Shown: one piece after another, positions 22,693 to 31,564 of the stretch
How the letters are laid out: each line of letters begins with the position of its first letter
Numbering within the stretch: the first letter of the stretch is position 1
Assembly (NCBI GenBank): GCA_937934165.1
Contig: CALGZX010000065.1
Location: forward strand, 1-33,651
Source of the DNA: an uncultured Collinsella sp.
GTDB lineage: Bacteria > Actinomycetota > Coriobacteriia > Coriobacteriales > Coriobacteriaceae
DNA: 33,651 nt
Direction of reading: 5' to 3'
Notes under the pieces: model-generated
Seen by the model: the letters and a program-made list of their open reading frames with translations, nothing else
Told to the model about the DNA's origin: nothing
The model's database searches: none
Position numbers and translations under genes: made by a program

Positions 22693-23997
22693 CTAATGGC
22701 GGGCGCGCATCCTCACCAAACGCACCATGGCGAGCGCAAAGCCCATAGCGGCCACAGCCATGAGCACGTAGAACACCGAGCGAAAGCCAAACAGGAACAC
22801 ATCCGGACGGCCTGCAACAAAACTGGTCACGGCCTCGCCCATCGCCACACTCATCTGCCCATACAGGATATTCGACGCCACCGTAATGCCGAGTGCCATG
22901 CCGGCGTAGCGCGCCAAACTGCCCAAGCTGCCTGCAAAACCAAGTGCCTCGCGCGGGGCTGAACCCATATACAGCGAGTTGTTGGGGCTCTGGAAAATCG
23001 ACGTACCGCACGACATAAATGCGACGCAGCACACGATCACAGGGATAGAAGAGCGCTCGTCGAGCGTGCTCACCGCGAAGAGGCCGCACACGTACACGCC
23101 CAGACCAACCGCCGTAGGACCCTCGCAGCCAACACGGTCCGAAACCGTTCCCGAAAGCGGGCCGATAAAGGCATTCACCATCGGCAGTGCCAAAAAGAGC
23201 AGGCCCGAAATGCCAGACCCAAACCCATGCGCATCCTGAAAATAGAACGGCAGAATAAACTCGGATGCGCCGATGCCAACAAACACAATGAGCATGCAGG
23301 CAAGGTTGATGGTGAAGGCCGAATTTGCAAAACAGCGACGAGCGGCCTCGATCAGGGACATGGGGCGCTCGCCAGCCTCCGGCTTAACATGCGGCAGCGT
23401 GTAGAGCCCCACGATAAACGAAATGACGCCAATGGGTAGGTTGATGAGGAAGATGCTCTCCCAGGGAAAGCTTGCCACCAGCATGCCGCCCAGCACGGGG
23501 CCACACATCATGCCGAGGGCCACGAAGGTCGCGAGGATACCCATGGCACGACCGCGCTCGCGCGCCGGAAACGACTCGGTGATGATTCCCATGTTGTTGG
23601 CCATGGCCGCCGCGCAACCAATACCCTGCACAATGCGTGCCAGAATAAGAACTTCGAGCGAGGCCGAAAGGCCGCACAACAGCGAACCGACCGTAAAGAC
23701 GATGACGCCCAGCTGGAACACGCCGACCTTGCCGCGCACGTCGCCCAGACGGCCAAACGGCAACATAGCCACGCACGTCGCAAGCAGATACACCGAGCTT
23801 ACCAGCTGAATGCGATCGAGGCCCACGCCCAGCTCCTTTTGCATCACGGGCAGCGCCACGGTCACGACGGTCGAATCCAGGCACGACATAAACGTCATGA
23901 TGAGCACGGTAAACAGAATAGCCCATTTGTTCTTGCCATGGGTGTCGCCCTCAAGGGCAATGTGCTCGCGGCGCAGCTGCTCTGTGGTTTTCTCCAT
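22693..23997 (-). CDS. MFS drug/solute exporter, DHA2 (EmrB/QacA-like)
   Basis: A 434-residue membrane protein of the major facilitator superfamily. The first helix carries the DHA2 pattern MTFMSCLDSTVVTVALPVMQKEL. The loop 2-3 motif LPFGRLGDVRGK and the motif C-like GMMCGPVLGGMLV are present, as in proton-coupled exporters. It likely has 12-14 helices. The substrate cannot be predicted. The ATG at 23997 has AAGG 6 nt upstream; two codons earlier another ATG is too close to it. The N-terminal 25 residues are polar. The metY terminator lies just upstream, so the gene must have its own promoter, which I could not identify. Confidence 0.88.
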   Translation of the reverse strand: MEKTTEQLRREHIALEGDTHGKNKWAILFTVLIMTFMSCLDSTVVTVALPVMQKELGVGLDRIQLVSSVYLLATCVAMLPFGRLGDVRGKVGVFQLGVIVFTVGSLLCGLSASLEVLILARIVQGIGCAAAMANNMGIITESFPARERGRAMGILATFVALGMMCGPVLGGMLVASFPWESIFLINLPIGVISFIVGLYTLPHVKPEAGERPMSLIEAARRCFANSAFTINLACMLIVFVGIGASEFILPFYFQDAHGFGSGISGLLFLALPMVNAFIGPLSGTVSDRVGCEGPTAVGLGVYVCGLFAVSTLDERSSIPVIVCCVAFMSCGTSIFQSPNNSLYMGSAPREALGFAGSLGSLARYAGMALGITVASNILYGQMSVAMGEAVTSFVAGRPDVFLFGFRSVFYVLMAVAAMGFALAMVRLVRMRARH

Positions 23998-24023
23998 ATC
24001 CATCCTTTCGAGTAGCGCAACGC

Positions 24024-24070
24024 AAAAACGGGACCCCAATCGCCTGCAAACAGTCGCGATTGGGGCCCCG
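24024..24070 (-). terminator. Rho-independent terminator of metY
   Basis: A 15-bp GC-rich stem (24029-24043 with 24056-24070; the one irregular pair is G-U on the minus strand) is followed on the minus strand by TTTTTGCG. Confidence 0.9.
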
Positions 24071-24137
24071 CCTACGGAATCGGAACGAAAGGTCACCGAA
24101 GCTTTCTGCCAGCATCGGCACCTTGTAGGAAGCTAGC

Positions 24138-25421
24138 CTAGCACTGCTCGAGTGCCTGCTCAAGGTCGGCAATCAGGTCGGCCGTGTCCTCGAGGCCGCA
24201 CGACAGGCGCACCATGTCGGCAGAAATGCCACAGGCGATGAGCTCCTCATCGTTCATCTGGCGATGCGTGGCATTAGCGGGATGCAAGCAGCAGGTGCGC
24301 GCATCGGCCACGTGCGTGGCGATCTGGGCGAGCTTGAGGCTCTTCATAAAGGTCTCGGCCGCCGCGCGACCACCGTTAAAGCCAAAGCTCACGACGCCGC
24401 AAGTACCGTTGGGCATGTACTTCTGAGCGATGTCGTAGTACTTGTCGCCCTCCAAACCCGGATAGCTCACAAAGCGCACCTTGGGGTGGCTCTGCAGGAA
24501 CTTGGCGACCGCCAGGCCGTTCTCGCAATGGCGCGGCATGCGCACGTGCAGGCTCTCGAGCGAGCTGTTCAGGAAGAATGCCGCCTGCGGGTTCTGCATG
24601 GGGCCGAGGTCGCGCATAAGCTGCGCAGTGGCCTTGGTAATAAAGGCACCCTCGCGACCGAACTTCTCGGCATAGGTCACGCCGTGGTAGCTCTCGTCGG
24701 GCGTGGTGAGACCCGGGAACTTGTCCGCATGGGCCATCCAGTCAAACTGGCCGTGGTCGACGATCACGCCGCCCAGGTAGGCAGCATGTCCATCCATGTA
24801 CTTGGTGGTGGAGTGCGTAACGATGTCGGCGCCCCACTCAAAGGGACGGCACATCACGGGCGTCGGGAAGGTGTTGTCGACCATCAGCGGCACGCCGTGG
24901 TCATGCGCGGCCTTGGCAAAGCGCTCAATATCAAGCACGGCGAGGGCGGGATTGGCGATGGTCTCGCCAAAGACGAGCTTGGTATTGGGTTCAAACGCTG
25001 CCTCGAGCTCCTCGTCGGTACAGTCGGGGGCAACGAACGTGCAGGTCACGCCCATGCGACCCATGGTGTGGGCGAGCAGGTTGTAGGTACCGCCGTAAAT
25101 GGCAGAGCTTGCGACCACATGATCGCCGGCACCGGCCACATTAAAGATCGCGAGGAAATTCGCAGCCATGCCCGAGCTCGTGAGCATCGCAGCGGTGCCG
25201 CCCTCCATCTCGCAGATCTTGGCGGCAACGAGATCGCACGTGGGGTTCTGCAGACGGCTGTAGAAGTAGCCCGACTCCTCTAGGTCAAACAGCTTGCCCA
25301 TATGCTCGGACGTGTCGTACTTCCACGTGGTGGACTGGTAGATGGGCACCTGGCGCGGCTCGGCATCTCCCGGGTGATACCCGCCCTGAACACACGTCGT
25401 ACCGATGGTCTGCTCGCTCAT
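24138..25421 (-). CDS. metY: O-acetylhomoserine sulfhydrylase (aminocarboxypropyltransferase)
   Basis: A 427-residue Cys/Met-metabolism PLP enzyme. It makes homocysteine from O-acetylhomoserine and sulfide. The PLP lysine is K207 in HSTTKYMDGH; FYSRLQNPT, ASSAIYGGTYNL, VDNTFPTP and the C-terminal LSCGLED block are typical of the MetY branch, as is the length. The ATG at 25421 is preceded by GGGAG, so the upstream TTG is rejected. A perfect terminator follows. The upstream region (25422-25580) shows no SAM riboswitch I recognise. The cysteine desulfidase at 29973-31292 could supply the sulfide. Confidence 0.93.
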   Translation of the reverse strand: MSEQTIGTTCVQGGYHPGDAEPRQVPIYQSTTWKYDTSEHMGKLFDLEESGYFYSRLQNPTCDLVAAKICEMEGGTAAMLTSSGMAANFLAIFNVAGAGDHVVASSAIYGGTYNLLAHTMGRMGVTCTFVAPDCTDEELEAAFEPNTKLVFGETIANPALAVLDIERFAKAAHDHGVPLMVDNTFPTPVMCRPFEWGADIVTHSTTKYMDGHAAYLGGVIVDHGQFDWMAHADKFPGLTTPDESYHGVTYAEKFGREGAFITKATAQLMRDLGPMQNPQAAFFLNSSLESLHVRMPRHCENGLAVAKFLQSHPKVRFVSYPGLEGDKYYDIAQKYMPNGTCGVVSFGFNGGRAAAETFMKSLKLAQIATHVADARTCCLHPANATHRQMNDEELIACGISADMVRLSCGLEDTADLIADLEQALEQC

Positions 25422-25607
25422 ATCCAACTCCCTTACTTGGGTTTTGTTTTTATTCGGTTCACGATACCGCTACCCTGCACCCCTCTCAACCCATCCCCAA
25501 GGTAGGTTATGGGACAAATTGATCCGTGGCATTTATCTCAAACCTTGGGCATTTGCTCGATAGATAAAAATGAGGCATCCATGAAGCTCTCGATGATTAC
25601 ACGCACC

Positions 25608-25639
25608 GTCACGGGTACCATAGGCGGGTACACCGTGAC
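25608..25639 (+). promoter_or_regulatory. Hairpin just before the C_GCAxxG_C_C gene
   Basis: GTCACGGGTACC (25608-25619) pairs with GGTACACCGTGAC (25627-25639) with one bulge. The hairpin ends 3 nt before the AAGGAG site of the start at 25653. If the alternative start at 25581 is used, it is coding instead. Confidence 0.4.
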
Positions 25640-25652
25640 CAAGGAGACAACG

Positions 25653-26099
25653 ATGAAGCAAATCGATACGGCCCAGCTCGACATCACCGCCTGTCAGGCT
25701 CAGGCTGCCGAATACCACGCCTGTGGCTTTAACTGCGCCCAGGCCGTCGCCTGCACGCTCGCGCCCGCCGTCGGGCTCGACCCCCAGGTCGCCTTTACCC
25801 TCACCGAGGGCTTTGGCGCCGGCATGGGCGGCATGACCGAAACCTGCGGCGCCATCTCGGGCGCCGTGGCCATCATGGGCTTCGTGATGAGCGACGGCAT
25901 GGAAAACCCCAAGACCAAGGGTCAGACCTACAAACTGTCGCGCGAAATCGCCAAGCGTTTTGGCGAGAAGAACACGACGACCGTCTGCGGCACGCTCAAG
26001 GGCATTGGATCGGATAAGGGTCCGCTCCGCAGCTGCCCCGGCTGCATCGACGATGCCGTCGAGATCGCCTGCGATATGCTAAAGCAGCTTGCCGAGTAA
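25653..26099 (+). CDS. C_GCAxxG_C_C family protein
   Basis: A 148-residue cysteine-rich protein of a family named for its motif, common in anaerobes and of unknown function. Here the core reads CGFNCAQAVACTL (C24, C28, C34), then GFGAGMGGMTETCGAISGAVAIMG (C65), later VCGTL and SCPGCIDDAVEIAC. The cysteines suggest metal or Fe-S binding, possibly with a redox role. AAGGAG lies 6 nt before the ATG at 25653. An in-frame ATG at 25581, with its own GAGG, would add 24 residues; the hairpin at 25608-25639 argues for the shorter form. The gene is divergent from metY and convergent with yigZ. Confidence 0.85.
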   Translation: MKQIDTAQLDITACQAQAAEYHACGFNCAQAVACTLAPAVGLDPQVAFTLTEGFGAGMGGMTETCGAISGAVAIMGFVMSDGMENPKTKGQTYKLSREIAKRFGEKNTTTVCGTLKGIGSDKGPLRSCPGCIDDAVEIACDMLKQLAE

Positions 26100-26116
26100 A
26101 CGGCAGCAACAGAAAA

Positions 26117-26163
26117 CGACGGCCGGCGCGCTTGGGATCCATCCAAAAGCACGCCGGCCGTCG
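26117..26163. terminator. Bidirectional terminator between convergent genes
   Basis: CGACGGCCGGCG-x-GCTT (26117-26133) pairs with 26147-26163, 16 of 17 positions, around a 13-nt loop. It lies between the C_GCAxxG_C_C gene (ends 26099) and yigZ (ends 26167). AAAACGAC before the stem gives a short U-run on the minus strand. Confidence 0.75.
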
Positions 26164-26166
26164 CCG

Positions 26167-26805
26167 TTAGAACTCGGCAAATTCGGGAGCGCCGACCTCA
26201 ATCTCCTCGCGCCCCGCCATAAGCTCGCGCATCTTGGCGCAAAACGACTCCTGCTCCCCTGCCTTAAACACCAAGTGAAGTGTCACGGTATCCGCGTAAT
26301 CGGTATCCGAAACCTTGGCACCCGAATCCTGGGCCAAGCGAAGCACCTGCTCATACTGCGGATAGGCCACATGCACGACAACCGGCACGACACTCGTCAT
26401 CTCGACGATCTGCCCGGACTCCTGAGCCGAGGCCACCGCCGCCTGCGTCGCCGCGGTATAGGCGCGCACCAAGCCACCAGGACCCAACAGCGTGCCGCCA
26501 AAATAGCGCGTCACCACGCAGCAAACATTTTTGAGCCCCGCGCCGCGCAGCACCTCGAGCGTCGGCATACCGCTCGTGCGGCTCGGCTCACCGTCATCGC
26601 TCTGGCGCTCGCGTCCATCGACCAAAATCCACGCGGGCACATTATGTCGAGCGTCGTAATGACGTTTGCGAACCATCTCGATAAAGGCATTCGCCTCATC
26701 CTCGGACTCAATATGGACCAGCTGGGCAATAAACCGGCTCTTGCGGTCCACAAACTCTCCCGAAGCCTCAATATTCGATTGCAGAGTAAAATAGCTGTCC
26801 AACAA
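26167..26805 (-). CDS. yigZ: YigZ/IMPACT family protein
   Basis: A 212-residue protein. The N-terminal IMPACT/UPF0029 domain (about 10-120) has FVDRKSRFIAQL, RHYDARHNVPAWI, SDDGEPSRTSGMPTLEVL and CVVTRYFGGTLLGPGGLVRAYT. The C-terminal 80 residues match the DUF1949 half of YigZ. Function is not settled; eukaryotic relatives regulate GCN2. The start is a TTG at 26805 (or the next TTG), preceded by GAGGGG; no ATG is available in frame near the conserved N-terminus. It lies downstream of rnpB on the same strand, with a hairpin element between. Confidence 0.9.
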   Translation of the reverse strand: MLDSYFTLQSNIEASGEFVDRKSRFIAQLVHIESEDEANAFIEMVRKRHYDARHNVPAWILVDGRERQSDDGEPSRTSGMPTLEVLRGAGLKNVCCVVTRYFGGTLLGPGGLVRAYTAATQAAVASAQESGQIVEMTSVVPVVVHVAYPQYEQVLRLAQDSGAKVSDTDYADTVTLHLVFKAGEQESFCAKMRELMAGREEIEVGAPEFAEF

Positions 26806-26917
26806 AGCCCCTCAACAACAAGCAAAGCAACAAACAGCCTCAATAATACGGCAAAGGCCGTACCGTTGCCCTCGCCAACAAGAACGGAAACACCAATGAT
26901 GCCGTCACCAACAGCGA

Positions 26918-27016
26918 GAACCCGTCAGCGCGAGCAAGGTGCCTTGAAAGACGAGGGCATTGACCTTATGGTCATGCCCGAAGGCTTGAAAGGCAGATTG
27001 CCGCGCTGACGGGTTC
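26918..27016. repeat. Long imperfect hairpin element, copy 3 (beside rnpB)
   Basis: Outer arms of 15 bp pair perfectly (26918-26932 with 27002-27016). Inside follow GCAA/TTGC, a 3x3 loop, GCCTT/AAGGC, an internal loop with GAAAGACGAG against CGAAGGCTTGA, then the stem GGGCAT-t-GACC/GGTCATGCCC with a TTAT tip. The internal loop matches copies 1 and 2 at 10178 and 11477. It starts 15 bp after the 3' end of RNase P RNA. Confidence 0.7.
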
Positions 27017-27030
27017 GCAGCGTCAACAAA

Positions 27031-27394
27031 GTGCCGAGTGGGCTTGTAAGCCGGGTTCTGTCGTGAACGGTCATTTATCTTGTCTGCACGTTACCGTGCA
27101 GCTCCACGCACGCTACCCGAACGCGGACCGGGCCGGCCCATAGCGTTCCTATTCGCGCTTGCTCCGGATGGGGCTTGCCAAGCCGCCGTGTTACCACGAC
27201 GCTGGTGGTCTCTTACACCACCGTTTCAGCTTTTCCCTTTACGCCTTGCGGCGCAGGTGGGAGTCTTCTTTTCTGCGGCGCTTTCCGTCGGATCACTCCG
27301 CCCGGCCGTTAGCCGGCATCCCGCCCTCTGGAGCCCGGACTTTCCTCACGCGTGCCGCAAGCAGCACATCGCGCGACCGTCTGGCCCACTCAGC
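27031..27394 (-). ncRNA. rnpB: RNase P RNA (class A)
   Basis: The catalytic RNA that matures tRNA 5' ends. Minus-strand landmarks are GAGGAAAGTCCGGGCTCC near the 5' end, GGTAACACGGCGGC, the conserved ACAGAACCCGGCTTACA near the 3' end, and a terminal P1 helix between TGAGTGGGC (around 27392-27384) and GCCCACTCGG (around 27043-27034). The ends are therefore good to a few bases. The length of about 364 nt is normal. Confidence 0.96.
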
Positions 27395-27395
27395 A

Positions 27396-27675
27396 GTGCA
27401 AGAGTGTAGCACACCGTTGTCACAGGCAATGGCACAACACAAGCGTTCGACACGATAAACCAAGAACCACGCTATGCAGTACAATAGTATCGTCGATGGG
27501 CAACGTCGTCAGTCGAGACGCGACCGCGCTCCGCACCCCTCCGTCTACTCGGTGCGTTCCCGCCTCCTCCCCGAGGCGGGATGTCGGCATTTTTCATGCA
27601 CCAACAACCCAATAGCCCGTGAACAGCCTAGGCGGCATTGCACACGGACGGCATCGCGCACCTCAGCAACAAATG
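27396..27675 (-). promoter_or_regulatory. rnpB promoter and non-coding spacer
   Basis: On the minus strand TACACT (27408-27403) is a good -10 for rnpB, placing the start near 27396; the -35 (CATTGC or TTGCCT) is weak. Further upstream are two adjacent hairpins, CGCACC/GGTGCG and CCCGCCTC/GAGGCGGG (about 27530-27575). I see no gene in this 280-bp stretch, although a small RNA cannot be excluded. Confidence 0.5.
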
Positions 27676-27710
27676 CAAAAAGGGACCCGTCCATTGCGGA
27701 CGGATCCCTT
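27676..27710 (-). terminator. Rho-independent terminator of rpsA
   Basis: AAGGGACCCGTCC (27680-27692) pairs with GGACGGATCCCTT (27698-27710) apart from one G-U or C-A position. On the minus strand TTTTTGCATTT follows. It lies 25 bp after the rpsA stop. Confidence 0.9.
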
Positions 27711-27734
27711 AAAACAAGTGATCGTCAAACCGAT

Positions 27735-28901
27735 TTACTCGGCGTCGGTCTCCTCGTCCTTCTTCTCGGAAGGCAGCGGGGTAACCTCGATCTCGACGCC
27801 CAGAGTCTCAGCAGCAGACTTCATGGACAGGGAGATACGACGACGGTCGAGGTCGATCTCCATGACCTTGACCTGAACCTTGTCGCCCACGTGGGTGACC
27901 TGAGAAGGCTGATCGACGTGCTTGTTGGCCATCTCGGAGATGTGGACCAAGCCCTCGATGCCCTCGCCCAGGTCGACGAAAGCGCCGAACGGGACAAGCT
28001 TGGTCACAGTGCCCTCGACGATAGCGCCGACGGGGTACTTCTTGACCAGTGCGCGCCACGGATCCTCGGTGGTCTGCTTGAGACCCAGGGAGATGCGCTC
28101 GCGGTTGAGATCGACGTCGAGAACCTCGACCTCGACCTCCTGGCCGACCTTGACAACCTCGGAAGGATGGTTGACGTGGTTCCAGGAGAGCTCGGAGATG
28201 TGGATGAGGCCGTCGATACCGCCGAGGTCGACGAAGGCGCCGAAGTCGACGATGGAGGAAACGGTGCCCTGGAGACGCATGCCAGACTTGAGCTTGGACA
28301 GGATCTCGGAGCGCTCGGCCTTACGGGACTCCTCGAGCACGACACGACGGGAGAGGACGACGTTGTTGCGGTTGCGGTCCATCTCGATGACGCGGGCCTC
28401 GATGCGGGTGCCCATGTAGGAGGTGAGGTCCTTGACACGACGGAGGTCGACGAGGGAGGCGGGCAGGAAGCCACGCAGGCCGATGTCGAGGATCAGGCCG
28501 CCCTTGACAACCTCGATAACCTCGCCCTCGACGTTCTCGCCGGAGTTGAACTTCTCCTCGATGCGGTTCCAAGCACGCTCGTACTCGGCACGCTTCTTGG
28601 ACAGGACCAGACGACCGTCCTTGTCCTCCTTCTGGAGAACCAGAGCCTCGATGGGATCACCGAGTGCAACGATGTCTGCAGGGTTAGCGTCCTTGCGGAT
28701 GGACAGCTCGCGGACCGGGATAACGCCCTCGGACTTGAATCCGATGTCAACGAGCACCTCGTCATGCTCGATCTTAACGACAGTGCCGTTAACGAGATCG
28801 CCCTCATCAAAGTCGGTAATCGTACCGTCGATGAGGTTGTTCATCTCCTCCTCATTGACATCGTCAAGAGAGAAAATGGACGAGTTCTGAATCTCACTCA
28901 A
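27735..28901 (-). CDS. rpsA: 30S ribosomal protein S1
   Basis: A 388-residue RNA-binding protein with four S1 repeats, roughly residues 33-104, 118-184, 205-273 and 290-360. Repeats 3 and 4 carry the classic pattern (IVDFGAFVDLGGIDGLIHISELSW; LVPFGAFVDLGEGIEGLVHISEMA). Four repeats is the shorter form found in Gram-positive-type S1; E. coli has six. The acidic tail (SEKKDEETDAE) follows. The start is a TTG at 28901, with AAAGGGG 8 nt upstream; an in-frame ATG 19 codons later would remove conserved N-terminal residues. It is a single-gene unit with its own promoter and terminator. Confidence 0.95.
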   Translation of the reverse strand: MSEIQNSSIFSLDDVNEEEMNNLIDGTITDFDEGDLVNGTVVKIEHDEVLVDIGFKSEGVIPVRELSIRKDANPADIVALGDPIEALVLQKEDKDGRLVLSKKRAEYERAWNRIEEKFNSGENVEGEVIEVVKGGLILDIGLRGFLPASLVDLRRVKDLTSYMGTRIEARVIEMDRNRNNVVLSRRVVLEESRKAERSEILSKLKSGMRLQGTVSSIVDFGAFVDLGGIDGLIHISELSWNHVNHPSEVVKVGQEVEVEVLDVDLNRERISLGLKQTTEDPWRALVKKYPVGAIVEGTVTKLVPFGAFVDLGEGIEGLVHISEMANKHVDQPSQVTHVGDKVQVKVMEIDLDRRRISLSMKSAAETLGVEIEVTPLPSEKKDEETDAE

Positions 28902-29032
28902 AGGTGGACCCCTTTCGAACTACGGGGCCCCGATTGCTAGGACCTACAGAAGGGTGCGACAAGCACACAACGTTTAGGAACACTCGGGAGCCGACAGATA
29001 CTAATGTGACGCTTATGCAATCACGTTCGTAT

Positions 29033-29061
29033 AGGTTACGGGGAAATGGGTTCGATTTCAA
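29033..29061 (-). promoter_or_regulatory. Candidate rpsA promoter
   Basis: TTGAAA (29061-29056) and TAACCT (29038-29033) lie 17 bp apart on the minus strand. This implies a 5' leader of about 125 nt with no recognised structure. The rest of 28902-29217 shows no gene. Confidence 0.5.
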
Positions 29062-29217
29062 GCGTGAACTGCGTTTTTTTACTCGTGTGGAGACTTTTTC
29101 GTAATCTTATGGACAGCCGTCTCCACAACTTGACGATAAGCAGTTTGCCCATACGCCTTTGAGGTAAAGTATCCGGAGCCAACGATTCTGGAACGATTTA
29201 TCGAGAAAGGTGCCCGC

Positions 29218-29976
29218 GTGCTCAAAGCAGTCGTTTTCGATATGGACGAAACGCTTCTTAGCATCAACCTCAACGCATTCATCCTTCGCTATTTTAAGGA
29301 TGTCTCGTCGATGCTCGCGGATATCGGTCGCCGCAGCCACGGTGGCACGATGGCACGCCTCGGCACCATCTTGGTCGACCTCAACGCCAATCGCCGAAGC
29401 GGCACGGATAATCGCACCAATCTGGAGTTCTACCAAGAAGAGGTTGAGCGCCGGTGCGGCATTTGCCTCTCGGACCCACTTATCTACGAGGCGTTTACCT
29501 ACTACGACCGCGAAGTCCTGCCGTACAAGAACGACGATGTCATCAACGCCCACGCCATGCCCGGCGCACACGCCGCGCTTCAGGCCGTACAGGATGCAGG
29601 ACTGCGTTGCGCGCTCTTTAGCAATCCCAGCTTTCCGCAGGGGGCCATCGAGTGCCGCATGGGTTGGGGCGATCTGGCCGACGTCCCCTTTGAGCTCGTC
29701 ACGCACATGGGAAACACCACCCGCTGCAAGCCCGATGCCACCTACTATCTAGAGCAGCTTCAGGTGATGGGGCTCGAGCCGCACGAGGTCCTCATGGTGG
29801 GCAACGATCCCAAACGCGACTTCCCCAGCCCCGCCTGCGGCATTCAGACTGCCTATGTGGGCCAAGGCAAGCCCAGCCGAGCCACCTGGCGCGGAACCAT
29901 GGAAGACTTCGCCCGCGATTTCAACGTCGTAGTAGAAGCCTTCTACGAGCACCAAATAGCCGACGAACTGTCCTAA
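29218..29976 (+). CDS. HAD-superfamily hydrolase
   Basis: A 252-residue phosphatase-like protein. Motif I is VVFDMDETLL (nucleophile D8, acid D10), motif II is LFSNPSF, motif III the lysine in CKPDATYY, and motif IV is MVGNDPKRDF. A helical cap lies between residues about 15 and 110. HAD enzymes dephosphorylate small metabolites; the substrate is not evident. The start is GTG at 29218, seven bases after AAAGG. It is convergent with the next gene and the two stop codons overlap by 4 bp (29973-29976), leaving no room for a terminator. Confidence 0.87.
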   Translation: MLKAVVFDMDETLLSINLNAFILRYFKDVSSMLADIGRRSHGGTMARLGTILVDLNANRRSGTDNRTNLEFYQEEVERRCGICLSDPLIYEAFTYYDREVLPYKNDDVINAHAMPGAHAALQAVQDAGLRCALFSNPSFPQGAIECRMGWGDLADVPFELVTHMGNTTRCKPDATYYLEQLQVMGLEPHEVLMVGNDPKRDFPSPACGIQTAYVGQGKPSRATWRGTMEDFARDFNVVVEAFYEHQIADELS

Positions 29977-31292
29977 CAGACTCGAGTCTTGCCGATCATG
30001 ATGTTGAGGATCTCGACGTCGGTATCTTTCATGCCCACGCGGCCCACATAGCCCATGCTGGCAATCGTCTGCTCGACGGTATCCTGAATGAGGCCCTCGC
30101 CAGCGCGGAAACCGCGGCCCTGCATGGCCATATCGTGGCCCAGAATCGCAGCATCGACGGCGGCGGAAATCTTGGCGGCACAGGTTGCCTTGGCGCCATC
30201 GCACACGATGCCGCCAACGTTACCGAGCGTGTTCGAGACCGTCGCACCAATCTGCTCGTGCGTGCCACCGCACAGCCAGGTAATCGCGGCGCCGGCACCG
30301 CACGCAGCGCAAATAGCGCCACAAAACGCCGAGAGCGCACCAATATAGCTCTTGATATGCACGGCGATCAGATCGGACAGCATCACGGCACGAACCAGGC
30401 GTTCATGGTCGCAGCGCAGGTACTCGGCATACTCCATAACAGGCAGCGCGCAAGTAATGCCCTGATTGCCCGAGCCGCACACGATGGCGACCGGCAGCGC
30501 GCAGCCGTTCATGCGGGCGTCGGACCCAGCGGCTGCACGGGCACGGGCACGGCAGGCGACGTCATCGGCACGTGCGCCCAGCAGTGTGCGGCCCACCTCG
30601 GCACCCCAAGCGTGCGCCAGGCCCTCGGCGCTAATCGCACCGTTCAGTTCGATCTGACGCTCAACGGCAACGCGGGCGTCCTCAATGTCACCGTCCTCGA
30701 TAAAGTCGATGATGGACTCAATCGACATGGGCGTGTCAGCGCTATCTGCCGCACGCTCGGCCACGACGCGCTCGGCGCAGGCGGCACACTCCCCCGCCGA
30801 CTTGCCGCATACTGGAATACCGTCGAGCGTATGGCACGTGACATTGGTGTGGTGGTCGGTAATCTCGACGACCGCGGTATGGCCCCCGGCCGTGGCAGTC
30901 ACCTTGATGTAGAGGTTGGGCACACCCTCGACAAGCGACACATCGCAGTAGCCGGCGTCAGCGAGGAGATCGGCCACGCGCGCACGGTCTTTATCGTCAA
31001 CGCTCTCGAGCACCTCGAGCGCGCTCTTGGCGTCGCCGCCCACGGCACCCAGCACGGCCGCCGCCTCAATACCATGCATGCCGCCCGAGTTGGGCACGGT
31101 CACGCTCTTGACGTTCTTGATGATATTGCCCGAACAGGCAACATCCATATGCTCGGGCTCGCAGCCAAGCGTCTGGCTCGCCAGCGCCGCTGCATAGGCA
31201 ACGGCAATGGGCTCGGTGCAGCCGAGCGCGCAGACAAGCTCGCGGTTCAAGACATCGCAAAAAGCGGCATCGCGAATGGAATCGGTAGACAT
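29973..31292 (-). CDS. cyuA: L-cysteine desulfidase, CyuA/YhaM (UPF0597) family
   Basis: A 439-residue enzyme that splits cysteine to pyruvate, ammonia and sulfide using an Fe-S cluster, not PLP. Typical stretches are ALGCTEPIAVAYAAA (N-terminus), VTVPNSGGMHGIEAAAVLG, TDHHTNV, GSGNQGI, and IVCDGAKATCAAKI. Conserved cysteines in these blocks likely hold the cluster. GGAG lies 6 nt before the ATG. The gene has an AT-rich upstream region (31293-31440) but no neighbouring transporter such as CyuP. The sulfide made here could serve MetY or Fe-S assembly; this is an inference. Confidence 0.9.
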   Translation of the reverse strand: MSTDSIRDAAFCDVLNRELVCALGCTEPIAVAYAAALASQTLGCEPEHMDVACSGNIIKNVKSVTVPNSGGMHGIEAAAVLGAVGGDAKSALEVLESVDDKDRARVADLLADAGYCDVSLVEGVPNLYIKVTATAGGHTAVVEITDHHTNVTCHTLDGIPVCGKSAGECAACAERVVAERAADSADTPMSIESIIDFIEDGDIEDARVAVERQIELNGAISAEGLAHAWGAEVGRTLLGARADDVACRARARAAAGSDARMNGCALPVAIVCGSGNQGITCALPVMEYAEYLRCDHERLVRAVMLSDLIAVHIKSYIGALSAFCGAICAACGAGAAITWLCGGTHEQIGATVSNTLGNVGGIVCDGAKATCAAKISAAVDAAILGHDMAMQGRGFRAGEGLIQDTVEQTIASMGYVGRVGMKDTDVEILNIMIGKTRVC

Positions 31293-31564
31293 AGGTATCT
31301 CCTGCTTACATAACGGACTGGGCTCTCAATAATAGTTAACTCTATTTATTTGATAACAATGCATCAAAAACCGCAACCCAAGTTCCGGCGGACGGCGTTC
31401 AAGCGCAAACTGACGGCATTAATTCATGAGAAGTAAGTCTTGTTGCATGCTAAAGCGTTTGACCAAAAAACGCCCGAGCGTTTACACAAAAGTCGCGCTA
31501 TCATGCAGTCGAACGCGGTAAAACCTTTAGCAATTCCGCCGCACGGACCAGAGAGGAACCACTC

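Noticed and set aside
27409..27670. Small RNA gene upstream of rnpB
   Set aside because: Two hairpins exist, but no promoter of good quality or known RNA signature supports a gene.
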